DNA from: Flavobacterium omnivorum
GTDB lineage: Bacteria; Bacteroidota; Bacteroidia; Flavobacteriales; Flavobacteriaceae
Assembly (NCBI RefSeq): GCF_900099915.1
Contig: NZ_FNDB01000004.1
Location: 124,001 to 188,000, forward strand
Direction: 5' to 3'
Length of the DNA stretch: 64,000 nucleotides
Under the pieces are notes generated by a model. It had not been told where the DNA came from. It searched no databases and saw only the letters and a program-made list of their open reading frames with translations. The first letter of the stretch is position 1. The number at the start of each line of letters is the position of its first letter. Shown here piece after piece: positions 44,255 through 51,745 of the stretch. The position numbers and the translations under genes are program-made.

Positions 44255-44887
44255 TTAGTTTAGTCTCAATCCTACATAAACGTTTAATACGCTGTTTTTT
44301 GCATCAGATGAAATAAAATTACTAGAGGAATCATCTTTTCCTATTTTTGTTAGTCCATAATTGTAACGAACTCCAAAGTTTACTGCATCCAAATCAATTC
44401 CAACACCTCCAGAAATACCAGCATCAAACTTGTTAAAATCATCCGTGTCTAATTCTCTTTGAGAAGAAGAAAAATTAGAATCATTTGTTGTTTTTCCGCT
44501 AACCATATAAGCAGCATAAGGGCCAACATGTACATTAAAATTTTCAGTGATATTAGCCACTAATAATACAGGGACTTCAATATAGTTGACATTAAATTTT
44601 GCAGTTCCTTGAACAATAGCATTGTTATACACTAATTCAGCACCTTTTGTAGTGTAACTAATCTCTGGCTGAATAGCGATGCTGTTTGTAATAGGGAACT
44701 TAGCATACAGACCTGCATTGAAACCAGTAAGTACATTATTATCGTCAACAGTATCTGTATAAAGGTTGGAAAAGTTAAGTCCACCTTTGAAACCATAAGA
44801 GGCTATTTTTTCTTGAGCTTGCATCCCTGTGAAAGACATTAGACCTAAAACTGTTGAAGCGAAAATTAAATTTTTTGAATTTTTCAT
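44255..44887 (-). CDS. outer-membrane beta-barrel protein (PorT-like)
   Basis: The 210-residue product has a signal peptide (to about residue 24, GMQA) and a small outer-membrane barrel of the 'outer membrane protein beta-barrel' type: YGFKGGLNFSNLYTD, AGLYAKFPITNSIAIQPEISYTTKG, IEVPVLLVANITENFNVHVGPYAAYMV, ending in VYVGLRLN. No enzyme motif. It is the first gene of the six-gene small-membrane-protein operon and stands directly behind stress site 4, so the whole operon should respond together. Confidence 0.9.
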   Translation of the reverse strand: MKNSKNLIFASTVLGLMSFTGMQAQEKIASYGFKGGLNFSNLYTDTVDDNNVLTGFNAGLYAKFPITNSIAIQPEISYTTKGAELVYNNAIVQGTAKFNVNYIEVPVLLVANITENFNVHVGPYAAYMVSGKTTNDSNFSSSQRELDTDDFNKFDAGISGGVGIDLDAVNFGVRYNYGLTKIGKDDSSSNFISSDAKNSVLNVYVGLRLN

Positions 44888-44917
44888 TGTATATTTTTTT
44901 ATTGTTTTTGTATACTA

Positions 44918-44981
44918 CAAATATCCACATCTTGTGTAAGTAAGTTGTTACATTACTTTTAAATAAATTTACATTATTCAC
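44918..44981 (-). promoter_or_regulatory. composite stress promoter element, site 4
   Basis: Minus strand: GTGAATAA, box 1 TGTAAA, 15 bp, box 2 TGTAAC, 21 bp, -7 element GATATTTG. The -7 box is 31 bp before the ATG at 44887. Confidence 0.8.
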
Positions 44982-45044
44982 ACTTTATGGGATATAAATT
45001 CTAGTTTAAATTTTTTAAAATCGCTATTAATCAAGTAATTGTAT

Positions 45045-45076
45045 AAAAAAGGCAAGTTACTACACTTGCCTTTTTT
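45045..45076. terminator. bidirectional intrinsic terminator
   Basis: The stem AAAAAGGCAAG / CTTGCCTTTTT with an 8-nt loop lies just beyond the stop of the lipoprotein gene at 45083 on the minus strand. Confidence 0.85.
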
Positions 45077-45082
45077 GATTTT

Positions 45083-45544
45083 CTATTTATTGTCAACAGT
45101 CAAGTTTTTGAATGCTTGACCTAGTTCATCCATATCGCGGTTGTACTCTTCTTTAAATGATTTCCAGTCACTACTAGTATCGTTTTTGTACATTTCGACT
45201 TTGGTTTTAATCTCTCTGTTTTTTTCTTCTAAATCTTCAATTTTTTTTGCATAAGCTTCATCCATCGATTTACCTCTTTTTTTCAAATCTGCTTTCATTT
45301 CAGCAATACGAATTTCATTTTGTGCAATGGTAGCGTTTGTGCTTTCTTTAAAGGCATTCCATTCTTGTTCCGTTGCTGTTTTTCTTGCGTCTGACAATTC
45401 TTCTTTGGCATCGTCAAGATCTTCTCTTGCATTTTCTACATTGTCTTGTGCAGCAGCTTCTTTTTTTGTGGAGTCCTGACATCCAACTAATACAGTTGTG
45501 GCAATAAATGTTGTAAGGGCTAGATTTAAAAATGTTTTTTTCAT
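45083..45544 (-). CDS. coiled-coil lipoprotein of unknown function
   Basis: The 153-residue product has a lipoprotein signal (TTFIATTVLVGCQDS, Cys at about 22). Nearly all of the mature part is predicted coiled coil rich in K, E, D and A (ENAREDLDDAKEELSDARK and MDEAYAKKIEDLEEKNREI). No known family signature. It may bridge envelope layers. The gene has a terminator after it; no stress boxes were found in the 170 bp upstream. Confidence 0.85.
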   Translation of the reverse strand: MKKTFLNLALTTFIATTVLVGCQDSTKKEAAAQDNVENAREDLDDAKEELSDARKTATEQEWNAFKESTNATIAQNEIRIAEMKADLKKRGKSMDEAYAKKIEDLEEKNREIKTKVEMYKNDTSSDWKSFKEEYNRDMDELGQAFKNLTVDNK

Positions 45545-45716
45545 GATCTTAGATTTTAGATTATTTTTGAATTATATGTATTTTTTTTGTTATAAAATAT
45601 AAAGCGCTTAAAATAAGTGGTTTATGATAATTAAAGATACTAAAAATTATTTTTGTTTAACAAAATTTTTATTTTGGATTGAAGGAAGCAATACTAATCA
45701 GCAAGATTGATTTTGC

Positions 45717-45902
45717 TTAAAGACTTTCGAATATATTAAGTAATTCTTCTCTAGTTTTTCCCAATTTAGATTTGTATTTGTTTAACATTTCCTCTTTTTT
45801 CTCCTCCGAAAAAAGAGATTTATCATTGGTTAAAGCGGCAAATTTCTCTTTCAGTCTCTCTTTTTGTTCTTCCCAATTTCCCTCTTGCTCTATTGAATCC
45901 AT
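45717..45902 (-). CDS. CsbD-like small stress protein
   Basis: From the ATG at 45902 the product is 61 residues (MDSIEQEGNWEEQKERLKEKFAAL...). The pattern of GNWxxxKxxLKxKFxxLTxD and the closing LGKTREELLNIF matches small CsbD-like proteins, a sigma-B controlled general stress family in Bacillus whose biochemical role is unknown. The ATG at 45941 would add 13 residues and is less likely. Stress site 5 lies directly upstream. Confidence 0.85.
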   Translation of the reverse strand: MDSIEQEGNWEEQKERLKEKFAALTNDKSLFSEEKKEEMLNKYKSKLGKTREELLNIFESL

Positions 45903-45938
45903 CTTTCCTGTGTTACATGTAAAATAATTTTTACGATA

Positions 45939-46002
45939 CAAAGTTGGTATTTTTAATTTCTGATTCAGTTACATAACTTTAGGGATTAGTTGTTTTATTC
46001 AC
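45939..46002 (-). promoter_or_regulatory. composite stress promoter element, site 5
   Basis: Minus strand: GTGAATAA, box 1 AACAAC (weakest of the set), 15 bp, box 2 TGTAAC, 21 bp, -7 element CAACTTTG. The -7 box is 37 bp before the ATG at 45902. Confidence 0.75.
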
Positions 46003-46008
46003 AGATTA

Positions 46009-46063
46009 TAAAAAAAATGACTATCCACAGCTAACACAAGAACGGTGCTAGTATCGGATAGTC
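46009..46063 (-). terminator. intrinsic terminator of the 46157-46363 gene
   Basis: On the minus strand GACTATCC pairs with GGATAGTC, with an inner CTAGCAC/GTGTTAG stem, and a run of eight T follows. It ends about 7 bp before stress site 5, insulating the CsbD-like gene. Confidence 0.75.
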
Positions 46064-46156
46064 AAGTAATTTTCATCTTGAAAAACAGTAAAACAATCTA
46101 AATAAGGTGCCGCTCTCTTCCTTCTCATTTGAGTATATTTAGATATAAAAGAAAGG

Positions 46157-46363
46157 TTATTGCTGGCCTTCTTTATATTTTTTAAGAATGTTTTGTAAGG
46201 AGTCATAATAATCTTGAAGTACTTTACAATTTATTTGTGGATTATTTATGTCGGGTATGGTCACCGGCAACTCTGACAAATATTTATTTAATTCGGGGTT
46301 TTCATTTTGTATTTTTAAGGTAATTTCAAGAATTGCTTGGTTAAGCTCTTTTTCTGTTTTCAT
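46157..46363 (-). CDS. small hypothetical protein
   Basis: The 68-residue product is soluble, with a helical N-terminus (MKTEKELNQAILEITLKIQ), a Pro-containing turn (LPVTIPDINNPQ) and a helical C-terminus. It is not a family I recognise. Coding character, a fitting start and a good terminator just downstream support it as real. No stress boxes were found upstream. Confidence 0.65.
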   Translation of the reverse strand: MKTEKELNQAILEITLKIQNENPELNKYLSELPVTIPDINNPQINCKVLQDYYDSLQNILKKYKEGQQ

Positions 46364-46499
46364 AATATATTATTTTGATATGTCTGAGTACTGTTAGAAT
46401 AAGCAATATAAATATTTAGAAGGTATAATCAGGTACCCGTTTTTGGAATTTTCCCTATCGTAAACCTTTTAAATTCTTAAAAATATAGAATAGGATTTA

Positions 46500-47381
46500 T
46501 TATAGAGTATCATTTTCAACTCCTATTTTTAATTCTTTTTTCATTTCAGCTTCTTCCAGGTCTGAAATCTCATCTTGCTTTTTTTCTTCTTCTTTTTTCT
46601 TTTTATTGAAGTAGCCTCTTAATAGAAAATTGTGTTTTGCGGCTTCGATAACTTCATTTAATCCTTTGGTAGCAGTTTTAACATTAGTGAGGGAGGAATC
46701 AATAACTTTTCCCATTTTTTCGTCACTAACCAGTTTGGATAATGCGCCTTTTCCGTTATTCATGTTCACCGTAAATCGCTTAAATTCGCAAGAGCTGTTC
46801 TCCAGATTAGAGACCATATTTTTTATGCTGTTTCCAAATTGCTCATCAGAAACCAATCTAGATAAGGCACCATTTCCATTGTTCATACTCGAACTGAATT
46901 GAGCCAGTTCAGCAGTGATTACACCAGCATTATCAACACTTTTTTTAACGCTAACCATTAAGTCATCCATTTCTATCGCTTGCTTAGAAGCTATTTTATC
47001 ATTATTCTCAACAATAATATTCGATTTTTTGCCAGAGGAAATGATCAATACCTTATCTCCCATCAAACCATCAGAGCTGATACTAGCAACAGCATCTTTT
47101 TTGATGTATTTACGGACCTCCTCTTTTATGATTAATTTAATGACCACCGAAGTATCGGTTAGAAATTCAATTTCTTCTACTGTTCCAATATTAATTCCAG
47201 ACAGACGGACATTATTTCCAACCTCTAGTCCATTGACAGAATTAAATTTTGAATACAATTCAAAGGTAGACCCAAAGAGATTTTTTTGTTTTCCAACAAA
47301 ATAAATGGTCCCTACAAATAGGACTAAGCCTATAACTACAAACATTCCCAATTTCCATTGGTATCCAGATTCTTTAATCAT
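46500..47381 (-). CDS. MCE-domain lipid-transport protein, MlaD-like
   Basis: From the ATG at 47381 the product is 293 residues (MIKESGYQWKLGMFVVIGLVLF). An N-terminal membrane helix is followed by one MCE domain (about 28-115, FNSVNGLEVGNNVRLSGINIGTV). A helical tail contains two related units, SSMNNGNGALSRLVSDEQFG and TVNMNNGKGALSKLVSDEKMG, and ends in a K/E-rich segment. The ATG at 47423 overlaps the ATP-binding gene and is rejected. It is the substrate-binding part of an MlaFED-type lipid transporter. No MlaB or MlaC gene is seen here. Confidence 0.9.
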   Translation of the reverse strand: MIKESGYQWKLGMFVVIGLVLFVGTIYFVGKQKNLFGSTFELYSKFNSVNGLEVGNNVRLSGINIGTVEEIEFLTDTSVVIKLIIKEEVRKYIKKDAVASISSDGLMGDKVLIISSGKKSNIIVENNDKIASKQAIEMDDLMVSVKKSVDNAGVITAELAQFSSSMNNGNGALSRLVSDEQFGNSIKNMVSNLENSSCEFKRFTVNMNNGKGALSKLVSDEKMGKVIDSSLTNVKTATKGLNEVIEAAKHNFLLRGYFNKKKKEEEKKQDEISDLEEAEMKKELKIGVENDTL

Positions 47382-47398
47382 TTTTACATTTTTATTGG

Positions 47399-48175
47399 TT
47401 ATATGAAAAAAGAACGAACCCATTCATCGTCACTTTTTTCTAATTCATCATAAGTTCCTTCGGCATGGATGACACCGTCTTTTAAAATCATCAATCGGTC
47501 GCTGGTGTGTTTTGCACAGGCCATATCATGGGTTATTATGATAGATGAAGTTTTATATTTTTTCTGAATTTCGAGCACCAATTCACTAATTTCTCTTGAA
47601 GTGATTGTGTCGAGTCCCGTTGTAGGCTCGTCGTACAATATAATTTCAGGTTTTAAAATAAGTGTTCTTGCCAGACCAATTCTTTTGCGCATCCCTCCAG
47701 ACAATTCTGAGGGCATTTTATCAATGGCCTCACTCAGTCCAACACTTTCTAGAATTTCCTTAATTTGATTTTCAACTTCCTCTGCAGATAAATCTTTAGC
47801 ATGTCGCTTTAAAGTAAATCCAAGATTCTCGCGAACACTCATAGAATCATATAAGGCAGCATTTTGAAATAAAAATCCAATTCGAACCCTTATTTTGTTT
47901 AGCTCTGAATTATCCATCTTTGTAATGTCAGATCCAAACACTTTTATTTCTCCTCTGTCAATATCCATCAATCCAACGATACATTTTATGGTAATTGATT
48001 TTCCAGAGCCAGATTTTCCTAAAACAACAAGGTTTTCTCCTTTATTAACGGTAAGATTAACTCCTTTTAAAACCTCATTTGTACCAAAAGATTTATACAG
48101 TTCTTTTATTTCTATTACTGGATCGTTCCCTGTAACAGGAGTGTTAAGTTCCAGATTTGTTTTTTCTTGTATCAT
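47399..48175 (-). CDS. ABC transporter ATP-binding protein, MlaF-like
   Basis: The 258-residue ATPase has Walker A GKSGSGKS (about 52-59), Q-loop LFQNAALYDSMSVRENL, signature LSGGMRKRIGLARTL, Walker B ILYDEPTTGLD and the H-loop IITHDM. These match the MlaF/Mkl subgroup. It powers lipid movement between inner and outer membranes together with the adjacent permease and MCE protein. Start and the upstream stop are separated by one base. Confidence 0.93.
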   Translation of the reverse strand: MIQEKTNLELNTPVTGNDPVIEIKELYKSFGTNEVLKGVNLTVNKGENLVVLGKSGSGKSITIKCIVGLMDIDRGEIKVFGSDITKMDNSELNKIRVRIGFLFQNAALYDSMSVRENLGFTLKRHAKDLSAEEVENQIKEILESVGLSEAIDKMPSELSGGMRKRIGLARTLILKPEIILYDEPTTGLDTITSREISELVLEIQKKYKTSSIIITHDMACAKHTSDRLMILKDGVIHAEGTYDELEKSDDEWVRSFFI

Positions 48176-48176
48176 T

Positions 48177-48968
48177 TTAGAAAAATAGATCGGTTATTTG
48201 AACGGCCAACATGTCTATAATGAAGATGGTCAATGAGGCAGTCACCACAGCTGAGTTAGCAGCTTTACCAACGCTCTCTGTTCCATTAGCCGCATTAAAA
48301 CCTTTAAAGCATCCGATCATTCCTATGAAAAAACCAAAGAAAAAAGTTTTCATCGTTGCCGGAAAAATATCTAAAAAGGTAATTGATTCTAATACTTGAG
48401 CTAAATACCGATGAAAATTCACGTCACTATGAATATTGATTCCAATATATCCGCCTATAACACCGATACCATCTGCATAAATTACTAGTAAGGGAATCAT
48501 TAATGTTGTAGCCAAAATTCTGGTAACCACTAAATACTTATAAGGGTTAATAGCGGAAACCTCCATGGCGTCAATTTGTTCTGTTACTTTCATGGATCCT
48601 AATTCAGCACCAATACCCGAAGAAACTTTACCGGCACAAATCAAAGCGGTTATTACGGGCGCTATTTCTCTAATTAGCGAGAGTGCCACCATACTTGGTA
48701 ACCAAGATTCAGCGCCAAACTTCGCGAGAGTAGGTCTTGATTGTAGTGTAAGCACTAATCCCATTATAAAACCGGTGATGGTCACTAATGGCAATGATTT
48801 ATAGCCTATTACATAACACTGTTTGATGAATTCTTTCATCTCATAAGGAGGTTTAATTACTTCTTTAAAAAAACGCAAAGCAAATAATGTAACATTACCT
48901 ACATCATTAAATGTTTCTTTTAAATAGCTAATCATACTTTCCTTTTTTGCCGTTAGTGTATTACTCAT
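48177..48968 (-). CDS. ABC transporter permease, MlaE-like
   Basis: The 263-residue product is a MlaE/YrbE-type permease with five or six membrane segments and the conserved SLIREIAPVITALICAGKVSSGIGAELGSMKVTEQIDAM block (about 95-135; split here only by family motif names). It forms the membrane core of the lipid transporter with the MlaF-like and MlaD-like proteins that follow. It is the first gene of that three-gene operon. Its upstream region shows no stress boxes. Confidence 0.93.
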   Translation of the reverse strand: MSNTLTAKKESMISYLKETFNDVGNVTLFALRFFKEVIKPPYEMKEFIKQCYVIGYKSLPLVTITGFIMGLVLTLQSRPTLAKFGAESWLPSMVALSLIREIAPVITALICAGKVSSGIGAELGSMKVTEQIDAMEVSAINPYKYLVVTRILATTLMIPLLVIYADGIGVIGGYIGINIHSDVNFHRYLAQVLESITFLDIFPATMKTFFFGFFIGMIGCFKGFNAANGTESVGKAANSAVVTASLTIFIIDMLAVQITDLFF

Positions 48969-49354
48969 GTATCGTTTCTGTTATTTTTTAGATTTTTTAA
49001 AACATTAAAGTTTTGTGCAGATTTTTTGGTAGGGTAGTGGAGGAAAAATAACATAATTCTATAGTGCTTATTTATTTCTGCTTGTATCGCAACTTATTTT
49101 GAGAATATTGAGGACTAATATACTTTGTCCAGATAGAATCAATAATTTTAAGTTCTTCCATAAAATTAGCGATGGGATTTTATAAAAAAAACAGATTTCT
49201 TTTAAAAAATTTCATAATGAGTATTGCTCTCTAACGGCCTTAAAATTAGTTGCTATTTTAGTATTCACTGCAACAGAGAATAGGAAAAACTACTACTAGT
49301 TTTAATTAATATCGCTTAAAAAGAGATTGACTAATCAAAAACGATTATTCAATT
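48969..49354. other. 386-bp gap without a recognisable gene
   Basis: Promoter region of the Mla operon plus AT-rich sequence. A GTGAAT word occurs on the minus strand near 49265 but without the two TRTAAC boxes at the required spacing. No RNA gene or repeat was recognised. Confidence 0.5.
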
Positions 49355-49810
49355 TTAGGATAACATTAAATCTCCTAATTTTTTGACTTTATCATGGTGC
49401 TTTGTCAGCATAATTTGTTGTGATTTAAGCCTAATGTGCAGTTCAGCAGTAAGATAATCTAGATTGTTTGACAACGTGTCTTTATAGCTTTTTATCGCGA
49501 CAAATTCATTGTATTCTAAAGTGTTCAAAATATCTTCTCTATCTTTTCCACCGACAGTTAATTTAAAATTAATCCAAAATCTTGAAAATAGACTATTCCT
49601 TTTTACAACATGTACTGGAACGCCTCCCATTTTTTGAACTTCTTCTACAAGTTCTAATTTGAAAATGGTACTAGTTTCTTCGAATTCAGCGAACAAATCT
49701 TTTAAATCATGCTCTTCTGTTACTTTTTTAGCTGTTTTATAAATCTCAATTCTTTCCGTATTGATTTCGATAAGATTATTTAAAACTACAATTGATTTTT
49801 CTTTATTCAT
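49355..49810 (-). CDS. PA2169/DUF2383-type four-helix-bundle protein
   Basis: The 151-residue all-helical protein has the family layout: VVLNNLIEINTERIEIYKTA, a second helix with acidic residues, then KDREDILNTLEYNEFVAIKSYKDTL and a final helix with QQIMLTKHHDKVKKL. The fold is ferritin-like. In other bacteria this family is a small stress-associated protein of unknown function, sometimes next to DUF892. Here it is in the stress island but its upstream region does not contain the composite element. Confidence 0.88.
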   Translation of the reverse strand: MNKEKSIVVLNNLIEINTERIEIYKTAKKVTEEHDLKDLFAEFEETSTIFKLELVEEVQKMGGVPVHVVKRNSLFSRFWINFKLTVGGKDREDILNTLEYNEFVAIKSYKDTLSNNLDYLTAELHIRLKSQQIMLTKHHDKVKKLGDLMLS

Positions 49811-49971
49811 GACCTTAACTATTATAAATTAAACGAAAATAGATAGTATTTTTACTTAGAGCTACTGGTAATAAAAAGGAGTACTGGTCTTTTTGTTTTT
49901 TTGCTACGACAATTCGAAATCTTTGATTTAAAAAGAGTACTAACCCTTATGTTATAAAATTCTAGATAAAA

Positions 49972-50412
49972 CTAAAATCTGTTTGTGGACAGGATAAGTT
50001 GCATTCCAGGAGTTTGTGCATCTGGTTGATCCTCAGCTGTAATAAATATTTTTGATGGTTCAAATGAAGTAACAGTTTCAAAACTAGCTTTAAGTTTTGA
50101 GGATATAAAACCACTATCACTTTTTATTTGTCCAATGTTTTTAACAAGCGCTTCTTCTGTTTCCATCCAAACTACATAGACATTTTTTGCAGGCTGTAAT
50201 CTGTTTACTTCTGCTAAATTTGTTATTTTTATTTTGATAGAATAATTTTTATTACCATCTTTTTTGACACTTACATTCCCTTCTGCTGCAGGAACTATAG
50301 AGGAGTTTTGAAAGGCTACATTTTTTCCACAAGAAGAAAATGAAACAATCAAGAGTAAAGCTGCTGCCGCTAATAACAATTTTTTAATGTTGGATTTTAA
50401 TTGAATTGGCAT
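49972..50412 (-). CDS. small lipoprotein of unknown function
   Basis: The 146-residue product has a long lipoprotein signal (LLLAAAALLLIVSFSSCGKN, Cys at about 28). The mature part is beta-rich with an NYSIKIKITNLAEVNRL and VYVVWMETEEALVKNIGQI pattern, resembling a small Ig-like beta sandwich. The end, SKIFITAEDQPDAQTPGMQLILS, is acidic. Not recognised as a named family. Stress site 6 lies immediately upstream. Confidence 0.8.
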   Translation of the reverse strand: MPIQLKSNIKKLLLAAAALLLIVSFSSCGKNVAFQNSSIVPAAEGNVSVKKDGNKNYSIKIKITNLAEVNRLQPAKNVYVVWMETEEALVKNIGQIKSDSGFISSKLKASFETVTSFEPSKIFITAEDQPDAQTPGMQLILSTNRF

Positions 50413-50441
50413 AATTAATTAATTTAAGTTATTTTATCTTA

Positions 50442-50505
50442 CAAAAATAATTGAACAAAAAGCAAAATAGGTTATATAAATATTTTTAAATGTTGTATTA
50501 TTCAC
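50442..50505 (-). promoter_or_regulatory. composite stress promoter element, site 6
   Basis: Minus strand: GTGAATAA, box 1 TACAAC, 15 bp, box 2 TATAAC, 21 bp, -7 element TATTTTTG, which is a full consensus. The -7 box is 30 bp before the ATG at 50412. Confidence 0.85.
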
Positions 50506-50534
50506 ATATAACTGAACAATATCTTCTTTAAATT

Positions 50535-50756
50535 TTATGCTTTTTTGGTAGTGCCAGTCCCTAACAATACAACTCCTCCTACGGCAAGTACAATGCCAAT
50601 TATTGGTGACCAGGCCATGGGATGATTTACTTCTTTGTTGATTTCTATTGGGCCTATATCTACTACTTTTTCAGTGGTTGTAAAATTAAAGCTGTTGTAC
50701 AACACCATTATTATTCCTAAGATGATCAGGATGATACCGATACTTTTTGATTTCAT
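50535..50756 (-). CDS. small two-helix membrane protein (DUF3185-like)
   Basis: The 73-residue product has two membrane helices (about 5-22 and 48-70) around a short polar loop, and a basic tail ending TTKKA. The pattern GIILIILGIIMVLYNSF ... PIIGIVLAVGGVVLLG is like the DUF3185 group. Function unknown. It is cotranscribed at most with the next gene, which has its own promoter. Confidence 0.75.
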   Translation of the reverse strand: MKSKSIGIILIILGIIMVLYNSFNFTTTEKVVDIGPIEINKEVNHPMAWSPIIGIVLAVGGVVLLGTGTTKKA

Positions 50757-50988
50757 ATTATGTACAATTTATTTTGTTTTTATTTTTATTTTAAGTGATT
50801 GGTATAAGCAATAAGAATAAAACAATGGTACATTTTTTTTACCATATAAGTCATTTAATTTTCATTTGTTAGGCTTATATAACTTAAACAACAATAAGGT
50901 CATTTAAGGTTTAATGCTTATATGACTCCTATGTTAAATATTATTTCACTCATTTTATAGTACGACATTAAATAGTTCTAACTTCTTA

Positions 50989-51374
50989 TTAAACGCCAGA
51001 AAAATATTGTTTGACAAAATTGTGCTGCTGATTTACAGTCATCTTATCCGTGTGTTTAATTTCAAATTTAATTTTTAGAAAGCGCTCATCTTCACTCAAG
51101 AGATCAAAGAGTTCAATTTTTGCGTCGGTTGGTCCAAAGAGGATGACTCTTTTGTAATCTTTTATTGTTTCTCCAATTTTCTTATAATAGTCGTACAGTT
51201 TTTTTTTTCTTTGTCCTGCATTAAATTGGCGGGCTTGAGCAAATGGCTGTTGTTATCTTTTAATTCAAATTCTGATTCAATAGTTTCAATCTCAAAATGT
51301 TTGGAGGTAAATTCCATTAGATGAGCAAAGGAATGATCCATCCAAATACCCAATTTTTTTTTCGTTGTTATCAT
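50989..51374 (-). pseudogene. frameshifted 'translational machinery'/eRF1-domain-like protein, or a gene using -1 frameshifting
   Basis: From the ATG at 51374 the zero frame encodes 70 residues (KKLGIWMDHSFAHLMEF ... ending KLEKQ) and stops at 51162. The -1 frame continues seamlessly with YDYYKKIGETIKDYK, VILFGPTDAKIELFDLL, HTDKMTVNQQHNFVKQYF to TAA at 50989, giving about 128 residues in all. This is the usual layout of a small Bacteroidota family often called translational machinery protein. The switch is at a run of ten A (51199-51208), which contains the slippery heptamer A_AAA_AAC in the right phase. Programmed slippage, a phase-variable tract, recent mutation or sequencing error are all possible. 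Stress site 7 lies upstream. Confidence 0.75.
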
Positions 51375-51445
51375 AATTTGTTTCTTGGATTATTCAATGC
51401 TACGTGGTTTAACATTAAATGATAATTAATATATTTATAATTATC

Positions 51446-51509
51446 TAAAGTTCAGTTATTTGATCTCTTTTTTTATTATATAAATTTATTAAAAAGTTAT
51501 ATAATTCAC
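51446..51509 (-). promoter_or_regulatory. composite stress promoter element, site 7
   Basis: Minus strand: GTGAATTA, box 1 TATAAC, 15 bp, box 2 TATAAT, 21 bp, -7 element GAACTTTA. The -7 box is about 70 bp before the ATG at 51374. Confidence 0.8.
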
Positions 51510-51684
51510 ACGTTTTTCGTAGATAAAAGTCTTTGAAATTTAAAATTAATTAGAAACAGGTGACAAATAGGGCACTCCTAAATACAGTTTATAATAAAAA
51601 GCTACTCTTTAATTAGGGAAATAGAACGCAAGAGGCTCTTTTATTTTTGCATTATATTTCTAAGTATCTAATAATTAAACAAAA

Positions 51685-51713
51685 AAAGAGGGCTGTTGTT
51701 TCCAACAGCCCTC
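51685..51713 (-). terminator. intrinsic terminator of the OmpA gene
   Basis: The perfect 11-bp stem GAGGGCTGTTG / CAACAGCCCTC with a 4-nt loop is followed on the minus strand by seven T. It lies 30 bp beyond the OmpA stop. Confidence 0.9.
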
Positions 51714-51745
51714 AACTAACCAAACCAAAACCCAGCCTTATCTTC

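Noticed and set aside
45571..45600. Two TATAA-type boxes before the coiled-coil lipoprotein gene as a further stress site
   Set aside because: Spacing between them is 18 bp rather than 21 and there is no GTGAA or correctly placed -7 box.
49255..49275. GTGAAT word upstream of the Mla operon as a further stress site
   Set aside because: The sequences at the box 1 and box 2 positions do not match TRTAAY.
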